Assembly (NCBI GenBank): GCA_013811715.1 | Contig: JACCUS010000255.1 | Coordinates: 1-8,453 of the forward strand | Direction of reading: 5' to 3' | From: Nocardioidaceae bacterium | Lineage (GTDB): Bacteria > Actinomycetota > Actinomycetes > Propionibacteriales > Nocardioidaceae | Length of the DNA stretch: 8,453 nt | In this document: in pieces, positions 1 through 5,214 of the stretch | How the letters are laid out: every line of letters starts with the position of its first letter | Numbering within the stretch: position 1 is the first letter of the stretch | Made by a program: the position numbers and the translations under genes | The notes under the pieces: model-generated | Told to the model about the DNA's origin: nothing | Database searches by the model: none | The model's input: the letters and a program-made list of their open reading frames with translations, nothing else

Positions 1-927
1 CTCGAGCTTGAGACCGACCTCCTCGCTGATGACCTGTCCACCGGTGAGGATGGCGATGTCTTGCAGCATGGCCTTGCGCCGGTCACCGAAGCCGGGAGCC
101 TTGACGGCGACCGACTTGAAGGTGCCACGGATCTTGTTGACGACGATCGTCGCGAGCGCCTCGCCCTCGACGTCCTCGGACAGGACCAGCAGCGGCTTGC
201 CGGACTGCATGACCTTCTCCAGCAGCGGCAGCAGGTCCTTCACCGCCGAGATCTTGGAGTTGACCACGAGGATGTAGGGGTCGTCGAGGACGGCCTCCAT
301 CCGCTCGGTGTCGGTGACGAAGTACGGCGAGATGTAGCCCTTGTCGAAGCGCATACCCTCGGTGAGCTCGAGCTCTAGCCCGAAGGTGTTGCTCTCCTCG
401 ACGGTGATGACGCCTTCCTTGCCGACCTTGTCCATGGCCTCGGCGATGATCTCGCCGACGCTGGTGTCGCCGCCGGCGGAGACGGCCGCGACCGAGGCGA
501 TCTGCTCCTTGGTCTCAACCTCCTTGGCCATCTCGAGCAGCTGGGAGCTGACGACCTCGACAGCATTCTCGATGCCGCGCTTCAGCGCCATCGGGTTGGC
601 GCCCGCTGCCACGTTGCGAAGGCCCTCGCGGACCATCGCCTGGGCCAACACGGTCGCCGTCGTCGTGCCGTCTCCGGCCACGTCGTCGGTCTTCTTGGCG
701 ACTTCCTTGACGAGCTCGGCCCCGATCTTCTCGTAGGGGTCTTCGAGCTCGATTTCCTTGGCAATGGACACGCCGTCGTTGGTGATCGTCGGCGCGCCCC
801 ACTTCTTCTCGAGGACGACGTTGCGACCCTTGGGGCCGAGCGTCACCTTGACGGCGTCTGCGAGCGTGTTCATTCCACGCTCGAGGGACCGTCGGGCCTC
901 CTCGTCGAACGCAATGAGCTTGGGCAT
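1..927 (-). CDS. groEL: 60 kDa chaperonin GroEL, N-terminal 309 residues (cut by window edge)
   Basis: ATP-driven cytosolic chaperonin that folds proteins inside a double-ring cavity. The reading frame is open from the ATG at 927 to base 1 with no stop, giving 309 of the roughly 540 residues usual for the family. The translation begins MPKLIAFDEEARRSLERG. It carries the nucleotide-binding loop LGPKGRNVVL (about residues 30-39) and GDGTTT (85-90), with the ATPase aspartate at 86. The visible part covers the first equatorial and intermediate segments and most of the apical domain. A strong Shine-Dalgarno (GGGAGGA, 937-943) sits nine bases before the ATG and fixes the start. No groES lies upstream; the next gene is a cold shock gene. 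In actinobacteria a lone CIRCE-controlled groEL is usually the housekeeping copy (groEL2), but the C-terminal tail that would confirm this (Gly/Met-rich versus His-rich) lies outside the window. Confidence 0.97.
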   Translation of the reverse strand, partial: MPKLIAFDEEARRSLERGMNTLADAVKVTLGPKGRNVVLEKKWGAPTITNDGVSIAKEIELEDPYEKIGAELVKEVAKKTDDVAGDGTTTATVLAQAMVREGLRNVAAGANPMALKRGIENAVEVVSSQLLEMAKEVETKEQIASVAAVSAGGDTSVGEIIAEAMDKVGKEGVITVEESNTFGLELELTEGMRFDKGYISPYFVTDTERMEAVLDDPYILVVNSKISAVKDLLPLLEKVMQSGKPLLVLSEDVEGEALATIVVNKIRGTFKSVAVKAPGFGDRRKAMLQDIAILTGGQVISEEVGLKLE

Positions 928-1045
928 GTACGCGAGTCCTCCCGCGTTGGAAATGTGGATTCGACTGGTACGACGCCCGCGACGGACGGACCCCTCGACA
1001 CACGGACCCTTCCCGCCGCCGAGCTAGCCCTCATCGAGCCAATCG

Positions 1046-1072
1046 CTGTCACTCTCGGGACGAGAGTGCTAA
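1046..1072. promoter_or_regulatory. CIRCE operator, start-proximal copy (HrcA site)
   Basis: The consensus CIRCE is TTAGCACTC-N9-GAGTGCTAA. Here the right half (1064-1072) matches 9 of 9. The left half (1046-1054, CTGTCACTC) matches 6 of 9. The spacer is exactly nine bases. It lies at or just downstream of the predicted groEL start site, where bound HrcA would block initiation. HrcA binding is inferred from the family; hrcA itself is not in the window. Confidence 0.8.
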
Positions 1073-1076
1073 CCCA

Positions 1077-1105
1077 TTTCTAGCACTCGACCCACCCGAG
1101 TGCAA
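1077..1105 (-). promoter_or_regulatory. groEL promoter (-35 TTGCAC, -10 TAGAAA)
   Basis: On the minus strand TTGCAC (1105-1100) and TAGAAA (1082-1077) are separated by 17 bases, a good fit to the vegetative actinobacterial consensus (TTGACN / TANNNT). Transcription would begin near 1070, giving a groEL leader of about 140 nt. The overlap with two CIRCE elements supports the call. Confidence 0.65.
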
Positions 1106-1106
1106 G
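1080..1106. promoter_or_regulatory. CIRCE operator, promoter-embedded copy (HrcA site)
   Basis: The left half CTAGCACTC (1080-1088) matches 8 of 9 and the right half GAGTGCAAG (1098-1106) matches 7 of 9, with a nine-base spacer. Seven bases separate it from the other CIRCE copy. The element contains most of the predicted groEL promoter: the -35 lies in its right half, and the -10 begins in its left half. Repressor and RNA polymerase would therefore compete for the same DNA. Confidence 0.8.
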
Positions 1107-1130
1107 CCACCGTGCAACGCCAGGGAAAGG

Positions 1131-1167
1131 CGAAGCGGCCCGGCCCCTAGGGGACCGGACCGCTTCG
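1131..1167 (-). terminator. Hairpin terminator after the cold shock gene
   Basis: An inverted repeat starts 24 bases past the cold shock stop codon. CGAAGCGG (1131-1138) pairs with CCGCTTCG (1160-1167). Inside these are CCGG/CCGG and CCC/GGG pairs, interrupted by two C-A mismatches. No long U-run follows on the minus strand, as is common for actinobacterial terminators. It also separates this gene from the groEL promoter. Confidence 0.7.
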
Positions 1168-1191
1168 GATAGAAGTCTGCAAAGGCCAGAC

Positions 1192-1392
1192 TCAGGAAGG
1201 CTTGACCTCGTGGGCCTCGCGACCCTTCGGGCCGTCGACGACGTCGAAGGTGACCGCTTGGCCATCCTCGAGCGACTTGTAGCCATCGGACTGGATCTTC
1301 GACCAGTGGACGAAGACGTCGTCTTGACCATCGACGGCGATGAAGCCGTAACCCTTGTCGGCGTTGAACCATTTCACGGTGCCTTGCACCAT
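1192..1392 (-). CDS. cspA: CspA-family cold shock protein
   Basis: Small cytosolic single-stranded nucleic-acid-binding protein, 66 residues, the normal length for the family; it is thought to melt mRNA structure and act as an RNA chaperone. The translation begins MVQGTVKWFNADKGYGFI. RNP1 is KGYGFI (about 13-18) and RNP2 is VFVHW (26-30), so the whole OB-fold is present, ending in the usual GPKGREAHEV-type strand. The ATG at 1392 is chosen because AGGAG (1398-1402) sits five bases before it and homologues start with M-x-x-G-T-V-K-W-F. The frame stays open upstream to 1704, but that extension has no cold shock homology. A promoter near 1502-1529 and a terminator at 1131-1167 make it a single-gene unit. 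The symbol is a family name; actinobacteria often have several paralogues, and cold induction cannot be read from the sequence. Confidence 0.95.
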   Translation of the reverse strand: MVQGTVKWFNADKGYGFIAVDGQDDVFVHWSKIQSDGYKSLEDGQAVTFDVVDGPKGREAHEVKPS

Positions 1393-1412
1393 CGCTACTC
1401 CTGTTGCTCGGT

Positions 1413-1467
1413 CGAGGGCCCTCGGTTGCGGACCCCCAGATGTGATGCCGTTCGCTTCACCGGCATC
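1413..1467 (-). promoter_or_regulatory. Structured 5' leader of the cold shock mRNA
   Basis: The predicted leader (about 1495-1393) has two symmetric elements. One is a 7-bp stem, gatgccg/cggcatc (1444-1450 with 1461-1467) around a 10-base loop. The other is a perfect 12-base palindrome, cgagggccctcg (1413-1424), ending about ten bases before the Shine-Dalgarno. Long structured leaders are known for enterobacterial cspA. A regulatory role here is inferred. Confidence 0.35.
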
Positions 1468-1501
1468 CTCTTGGAACAGGTGTTGCGATCTGCAAGGGAC
1501 G

Positions 1502-1529
1502 AGCCTATCCCACCAGGCCGAGATGTCTA
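1502..1529 (-). promoter_or_regulatory. Candidate cold shock gene promoter
   Basis: On the minus strand TAGACA (1529-1524, five of six to TTGACA) and TAGGCT (1507-1502, a TANNNT -10) are spaced by 16 bases. Initiation near 1495 would give a leader of about 100 nt before the ATG at 1392. The rest of 1393-1653 shows no gene, only short hairpins such as gtccc-ccaa-gggac near 1548-1561. Confidence 0.5.
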
Positions 1530-1653
1530 GCATCGCCGCCCCCGACGTCCCCCAAGGGACCCAGTCGACATAGCCCGAACGGGTCATTTTCGCAGCAGCT
1601 CCTTGAGGGGGCAGACAGCGCCCGGATAACCTGATGCTTCCTCGTGGGTGCGA

Positions 1654-1698
1654 CGAGGGATCGAGGCTGGGACGCGTAATGCGTCCCAGCCTCCCTCG
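1654..1698 (-). terminator. Strong hairpin terminator closing the otsB-thrC-cysO-like operon
   Basis: A perfect 13-bp stem, gaggctgggacgc (1663-1675) with its complement (1681-1693), encloses the 5-base loop gtaat. A further 5-bp pairing, cgagg/cctcg (1654-1658 with 1694-1698), extends it across a four-base bulge. It lies about 50 bases past the sulfur carrier stop codon. There is no U-tract, so it is of the hairpin-only type frequent in actinobacteria. Confidence 0.75.
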
Positions 1699-1747
1699 TG
1701 TCACCGGCCCAAAGTTTCGCTAGCCCATCCGGCGGCCATCGACCGGC

Positions 1748-2023
1748 TCAGCCACCCGCGACGGCGGGGATCACCGAGACCTCGGCCCCTTCTGCGACCG
1801 GGGTCGCCAACCCGTCGAGAAAGCGCACGTCGTCGTTGCCGACGTACACGTTGACGAAACGGCGTAGGGCCCCTTGCTCGTCGACGATCCTGCCCTTGAT
1901 GCCCGGGTACGCGGCGTCGAGCGAGTCGAGCACGTCGCCGAGCGCGTCACCGTCGGCGCTCACCTCGGAGGCACCGTCGGTGTAGGTGCGCAAGATGGTC
2001 GGGACCCTGACGTTGACGCTCAT
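1748..2023 (-). CDS. CysO-like MoaD/ThiS-family sulfur carrier protein
   Basis: Ubiquitin-fold sulfur carrier of 91 residues. The C-terminus ends ...SVIPAVAGG; in this family the Gly-Gly tail is adenylated and converted to a thiocarboxylate by an E1-like MoeB/ThiF enzyme. The N-terminus (VNVRVPTILR) and the segment FVNVYVGNDDVRF (about 56-68) followed by GLAT resemble M. tuberculosis CysO, which donates sulfur for cysteine synthesis from O-phosphoserine, more than molybdopterin-synthase MoaD. The ATG at 2023 has AGGAG (2030-2034) six bases upstream and matches where homologues begin. An upstream in-frame ATG at 2056 overlaps the preceding stop (ATGA) and would add 11 residues. It lies 29 bases after the threonine-synthase-family gene, so the two are very likely co-transcribed. 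No JAMM hydrolase (Mec) or MoeB-like activator is in the window. The sulfur-carrier family is certain; the pathway is inferred. Confidence 0.9.
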   Translation of the reverse strand: MSVNVRVPTILRTYTDGASEVSADGDALGDVLDSLDAAYPGIKGRIVDEQGALRRFVNVYVGNDDVRFLDGLATPVAEGAEVSVIPAVAGG

Positions 2024-2052
2024 CGCCTTCTCCTCATCGTCGCTTCTCCTCG

Positions 2053-3318
2053 TCATCGACGCTCCGCCGCGCGGGCGAAGGCGGCGTACGTCGGCTCGAT
2101 GGTCGCGGCCGGCCCGACCCGGTCGGCGACCGCGTCGAGCGTCTTGAGCCCGTCACCGGTATTGAACACCACTGTCTCGACGTCGGGGTCGAGCTGTCCG
2201 GTGGCGACCAGCTTGCGCAGCGTCGCCACCGTAACCCCGCCGGCCGTCTCAGCGAAGATGCCCTCGGTGCGGGCGAGCAGCAAGATGCCGGCACGCACCT
2301 CCTCGTCGGTCACGGACTCGACGGCACCTCCGGTGCGCCGGGCCACGTCGAGCACGTAGGGCCCGTCGGCCGGGTTTCCGATCGCGAGCGACTTGGCGAT
2401 CGTGTCCGGTCGCACCGGACGTACGACGTCGCGCCCCTCGCGGAAGGCGGCCGCCACCGGCTCGCAGCCGGCCGCCTGAGCTCCGAAGATCCGGTACGGC
2501 GACTGCTCGACCAGGCCGAGCCCGGTCAGCTCCTTGAACCCCTTGTCGACCTTCGTGAGCTGCGACCCCGACGCCACCGGGATCACCACCTGGCCGGGGA
2601 GCCGCCAACCGAGCTGCTCGGCGACCTCGTACCCCAGCGTCTTGGAACCCTCGGAGTAGTAGGGCCGCACGTTGACGTTGACGAACGCCCATCCCGGCTC
2701 CTCTCCGGCGATCTCGGAGGCGAGCCGGTTGACGTCGTCGTAGTTGCCCTTGACCGCGACGAGCGTGCCGCCGTACACCGCCGTGGTCACCACCTTGGGT
2801 CGCTCGAGATCGTGCGGGATGAGGACGACGCTTTTGATGCCCGCCCGGGCCGCGGCGGCGGCCACGGCGTTGGCGAGGTTGCCCGTCGAAGGGCACGCCA
2901 ACACGTCGAGCCCGAGCTCTCTGGCCGCTGCGAGGGCGACCGCGACGACCCGGTCCTTGAACGAGTGGGTGGGGTTGCCGGAGTCGTCCTTGACCCACAG
3001 TGTCTTGATGCCGAGCTCGCGGGCCAGGTTGTCCGCCCGGATCAGCCGGGTGAACCCGGGCTGGGTGTTGGGGATCTCCGCGATGTCGGGGCGGACCGGC
3101 AGCAGGTCGACGTACCGCCAGATGTTCTTCGGCCCCGCCTCGATCCGCGCGCGGGTGAGCGGGGGGAAGTCGTAGCCGACCTCGAGTGGTCCGAAGCAGT
3201 CGGGACAGGCGTAGAACGGGCCGAGCGGCTGCTCGGCGCGACACTCGCGGCAGACGAGGGCCCGCGCGTTCCCGAAACGAACCGACGTGTCCTGGCGGGC
3301 TTCAAGGCGGATGCTCAT
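2053..3318 (-). CDS. thrC: Threonine-synthase-family PLP enzyme with N-terminal zinc ribbon
   Basis: Fold-type II pyridoxal-phosphate enzyme, 421 residues. Threonine synthase converts O-phosphohomoserine to threonine and phosphate in the cytosol. A zinc ribbon with Cys23, Cys26, Cys38 and Cys41 (CRECR...CPDC) leads the protein. The PLP lysine is Lys121 in NPTHSFKDR. STGN (144-147), a PVASGSQ loop (247-253) and NTGDGLKT (386-393) provide cofactor and phosphate contacts. These loops depart from the canonical TSGN, PVGN-type and TGNGLK/TGHGLK forms as I recall them, so this may be a paralogue of different specificity. The ATG at 3318 has no clear Shine-Dalgarno; TAGATT eight bases upstream suggests a possible leaderless internal start. 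otsB ends 47 bases upstream and a CysO-like sulfur carrier follows 29 bases downstream, which raises a sulfur-transfer role. hom and thrB are not adjacent. Family is sure; substrate is not. Confidence 0.93.
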   Translation of the reverse strand: MSIRLEARQDTSVRFGNARALVCRECRAEQPLGPFYACPDCFGPLEVGYDFPPLTRARIEAGPKNIWRYVDLLPVRPDIAEIPNTQPGFTRLIRADNLARELGIKTLWVKDDSGNPTHSFKDRVVAVALAAARELGLDVLACPSTGNLANAVAAAAARAGIKSVVLIPHDLERPKVVTTAVYGGTLVAVKGNYDDVNRLASEIAGEEPGWAFVNVNVRPYYSEGSKTLGYEVAEQLGWRLPGQVVIPVASGSQLTKVDKGFKELTGLGLVEQSPYRIFGAQAAGCEPVAAAFREGRDVVRPVRPDTIAKSLAIGNPADGPYVLDVARRTGGAVESVTDEEVRAGILLLARTEGIFAETAGGVTVATLRKLVATGQLDPDVETVVFNTGDGLKTLDAVADRVGPAATIEPTYAAFARAAERR

Positions 3319-3326
3319 GCCGCCCG

Positions 3327-3332
3327 AATCTA
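3327..3332 (-). promoter_or_regulatory. Candidate internal -10 box for a leaderless thrC transcript
   Basis: TAGATT on the minus strand lies eight bases before the thrC ATG (3318), and no Shine-Dalgarno is visible there. In actinobacteria a TANNNT box 7-8 bases from a start codon often marks a leaderless mRNA. No good -35 is seen, so this is weak. Confidence 0.3.
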
Positions 3333-3365
3333 TCCGCCCGTCTTACGGAGGGAGATCCGTGTCCG

Positions 3366-4214
3366 CTATCTGAGACGGTCGCGGCTTGCCGGCAGCGATT
3401 CGAGGAGGTCGGCCACGAACTGCGCCACCCCTTCTGGTCCGTCGACGACGAGGTCGGCCCGCTCGGCCACGACCCGCACCTCTGCTGAGCCCGAGCACAC
3501 GAGCAGACCTGGCAGCCCCTGCGCGCGCAGCCGGTCGACCTCGTCGAAGGCGGCAAGGTCGCCCAGGTCGTCACCGGTGAAGACGACCGACCGTGCGGCG
3601 TACTCCTCTACGAGCGCTCCGAGGGCGCTGCCCTTGTCCGCGCCCCCGGTGCGCAGCTCCATTGCGAGTCGGCCCTGCTCGGCCACCAGGTGGTGGCCCT
3701 CCGCGAGCGCCCGCAGCGGCTGCTCCATGCGGGCGAACGCCTGCGGGGGGTCGGGCATCCGCCGCACGTGCACGACGACCGACAGACCCTTGTCCTCGAC
3801 GTGGGCCTCAGCGAGCCCGAGCGAGTCCAAGAGCACGGGGAGCTCTTGCCGAGCGCGGTCCAGACCGGGCGGCGCGTCGATGGTCTGCAGCGAGCCGGTG
3901 GCGGCGTCCCAGCGCTCGTTGCCGTAGTGACCCATCACCACCAGCCGTTCGAGCCCGGCCACGGTGCCCAAGCCGCCGATCTCGGCCGCCACCCGAGCCG
4001 GCCGGCCGGTGACGACCGCGACCAGCCGGACGTGCTCGGCAAGGCGCCCGAGCGACCGGAGCACGTCCGGGTGTGGCACGGCCAGCGCAGGGTCGTCGAC
4101 GATCGGGGCGAGGGTTCCGTCGTAGTCGAACGCCACCAGGGCACGACCCGGGTCTCGCTGCACTTCGACCAGCCCGTCGCGTCCTGCCGGTGTGGTCGGC
4201 TCGAGCGGGCTCAC
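3366..4214 (-). CDS. otsB: Trehalose-6-phosphate phosphatase OtsB
   Basis: HAD-superfamily cytosolic phosphatase that removes phosphate from trehalose-6-phosphate to give trehalose, the second step after OtsA. The 282-residue length is typical. HAD motif I is DYDGTLAPIV with Asp30 (nucleophile) and Asp32. Motif II is TGR (69-71), the motif III lysine is probably Lys194 in GGADKGS, and motif IV is GDDLGD (214-219). GHYGNERW (95-102) and VEDKGLSVVVH (139-149) are typical of the substrate-binding cap of OtsB proteins. The GTG at 4214 is chosen because it overlaps the last base of the upstream stop (TAGTG), a classic translational-coupling arrangement, and there is no separate Shine-Dalgarno. The frame is open upstream to 4946, but that part overlaps two other real genes and has no OtsB homology. 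It shares a transcription unit with the DUF3263 and LytR_C genes, while otsA is divergent about 1 kb away. Confidence 0.95.
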   Translation of the reverse strand: MSPLEPTTPAGRDGLVEVQRDPGRALVAFDYDGTLAPIVDDPALAVPHPDVLRSLGRLAEHVRLVAVVTGRPARVAAEIGGLGTVAGLERLVVMGHYGNERWDAATGSLQTIDAPPGLDRARQELPVLLDSLGLAEAHVEDKGLSVVVHVRRMPDPPQAFARMEQPLRALAEGHHLVAEQGRLAMELRTGGADKGSALGALVEEYAARSVVFTGDDLGDLAAFDEVDRLRAQGLPGLLVCSGSAEVRVVAERADLVVDGPEGVAQFVADLLESLPASRDRLR

Positions 4215-4738
4215 TAGTACGAGACGAAGATGACCGTGAGGCGATCGAACTGCATCGGTGACACGGCCGCGTGCAGCCGGGTGATGTCGACGACCTTGGC
4301 CAGCTGCAGCGCCTCGGCCCGCAGGCCGTCGGGGTAGTAGACGGTGTTCTCGGGGATGTCGCCGTACCAGTTGTCGGTGGCCGCCACGTTCCAGCCGGAG
4401 CCTTGCAAGATTGCGGCCTTCTCCGCCGCCAGTCCCGCGATCCCTGAGTTGTTGTAGACCTCGACGAACACCTGGGGCACGGCGTCTCGGCGCTTCTTCT
4501 TCCCCTCCTTGCCTGGCGTCTTCGTCTTGTCGCCGCGATCGGGGTTGTTGGTGCGATCCGGGCCGGTCGGGGTGGCGGGGGTCGTGGGGTCGGGCGTCTC
4601 CCGCTGATCCGTCGGCCGGGTCACGTTGTCGTCGGGTTGCTGGTCCTCCCCCGCGAGGGTCGTGACCGCGGCAAAGCCTGCCCCAGCGACAAGCACGAAG
4701 GCGACGCTGGTCAAGGTGACCGCTGACGGGAGTGCCAT
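4214..4738 (-). CDS. Membrane-anchored protein with LytR_C domain
   Basis: Predicted 174-residue protein with one N-terminal hydrophobic segment (about residues 7-29, SAVTLTSVAFVLVAGAGFAA), then a Pro/Thr/Asp-rich linker (about 30-75), a basic patch GKEGKKKRR (about 76-84) and a C-terminal LytR_C-type domain (about 88-174) with the motif VEVYNNSGIAGLA. In longer LytR-CpsA-Psr cell-wall ligases this domain follows the catalytic LCP domain. Here the catalytic domain is absent, so a phosphotransferase role is not supported. The short cytoplasmic N-terminus and single helix suggest a type II or signal-anchor topology with the domain outside. The ATG at 4738 comes three bases after the DUF3263 stop, and the TAG stop shares a base with the otsB start, so translation is probably coupled through all three genes. 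The cellular role is unknown; a cell-envelope function is inferred. Confidence 0.85.
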   Translation of the reverse strand: MALPSAVTLTSVAFVLVAGAGFAAVTTLAGEDQQPDDNVTRPTDQRETPDPTTPATPTGPDRTNNPDRGDKTKTPGKEGKKKRRDAVPQVFVEVYNNSGIAGLAAEKAAILQGSGWNVAATDNWYGDIPENTVYYPDGLRAEALQLAKVVDITRLHAAVSPMQFDRLTVIFVSY

Positions 4739-4741
4739 GAG

Positions 4742-5041
4742 TCAGATCTCGATGCCGAGTCGACGAGCCGAGCGCTGGCGCTGCCGGGCAGAGCGCAGCC
4801 GACGCAGCCTCTTGACCAGCAACGGGTCGAAGGCGATCGCCTCTTGGCGGTCGATGAGCGCGTTGAGCACCTGGTAGTACCTGGTCGCCGACATGGCGAA
4901 CTCCTCGCGGATGGCCTGCTCCTTGGCGCCGGCGTACTTCCACCACAGCCGTTCGAACGCCAAGATCTGCTGGTCACGGTCCGACAGGCCCGCTGCGGCA
5001 TGGGCAGCGTGACCCGAGGTCACGACGTTCCCGGCGTCCAT
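4742..5041 (-). CDS. DUF3263 family small helix-turn-helix-like protein
   Basis: A 99-residue basic protein of the DUF3263 type. After a short variable N-terminus come LSDRDQQILAFERLWWKYAG (about 19-38), AKEQAIREEFAMSATRYYQVLNALIDR (39-65) and DPLLVKRLRRLRSARQRQR (72-90). The second segment resembles a helix-turn-helix (an 'A-I-R-E-x-F-x-M-S-x-x-R-Y-Y-Q' recognition-helix pattern), and the C-terminus is Arg-rich, consistent with nucleic-acid binding. The ATG at 5041 is preceded by AGGAG (5051-5055) at nine bases. It is the first gene of the operon leading to LytR_C and otsB. Members are commonly found next to LytR_C proteins in actinobacteria as I recall. No target or function is established from the sequence, and a DNA-binding role is inferred. 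Confidence 0.85.
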   Translation of the reverse strand: MDAGNVVTSGHAAHAAAGLSDRDQQILAFERLWWKYAGAKEQAIREEFAMSATRYYQVLNALIDRQEAIAFDPLLVKRLRRLRSARQRQRSARRLGIEI

Positions 5042-5065
5042 GCGATCCGACTCCTGAAGGCAGCG

Positions 5066-5092
5066 CCGGCGGGTTCGCGGATGCCCCGCCGG
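5066..5092 (-). promoter_or_regulatory. Leader hairpin upstream of the DUF3263 Shine-Dalgarno
   Basis: A perfect 8-bp GC stem, ccggcggg/cccgccgg (5066-5073 with 5085-5092), with an 11-base loop lies in the predicted 5' leader, ten bases before the Shine-Dalgarno. It could influence mRNA stability or translation. Function is unknown. Confidence 0.35.
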
Positions 5093-5101
5093 TCTGCAGC
5101 C

Positions 5102-5131
5102 AGGATAGGTGACGAACAACACCGATGTCAT
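5102..5131 (-). promoter_or_regulatory. Candidate promoter of the DUF3263-lytR_C-otsB operon
   Basis: On the minus strand ATGACA (5131-5126, five of six to TTGACA) and TATCCT (5107-5102, a TANNNT box) are spaced by 18 bases. Initiation near 5095 would give a leader of about 54 nt. It faces away from the otsA start in a 173-base divergent intergenic region. Confidence 0.5.
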
Positions 5132-5201
5132 TTGATCGTGCGGCGCGCCCACGCGCGAAACAACTGCCGGGTGCCGGCTGCCCGGGCGGCGCGGCTGCCC
5201 G

Positions 5202-5207
5202 TAGGGT
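5202..5207 (+). promoter_or_regulatory. Candidate -10 box for a leaderless otsA transcript
   Basis: TAGGGT lies exactly seven bases before the GTG start of otsA (5215), the usual spacing for leaderless actinobacterial mRNAs, and no Shine-Dalgarno precedes that GTG. The -35 region (about 5178-5184) is a poor match. Confidence 0.45.
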
Positions 5208-5214
5208 TGGGTTC

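Noticed and set aside
1393..1704. N-terminal extension of the cold shock protein by 104 residues
   Set aside because: The added segment has no cold shock similarity and runs through the promoter and the operon terminator hairpin. AGGAG before the ATG at 1392 settles the start.
2249..3244. Minus-strand 331-codon frame inside thrC
   Set aside because: It is a frame-shifted shadow of thrC with Arg-rich composition; thrC itself has all PLP and zinc-ribbon motifs.
4215..4946. Upstream extension of the otsB frame by 244 codons
   Set aside because: It overlaps the LytR_C and DUF3263 genes in another frame and lacks family similarity. The GTG at 4214 overlapping the upstream stop is a better start.
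5125..5214. Upstream ATG for otsA adding 30 residues
   Set aside because: The extra residues do not resemble OtsA, have no Shine-Dalgarno, and overlap the opposite-strand promoter.
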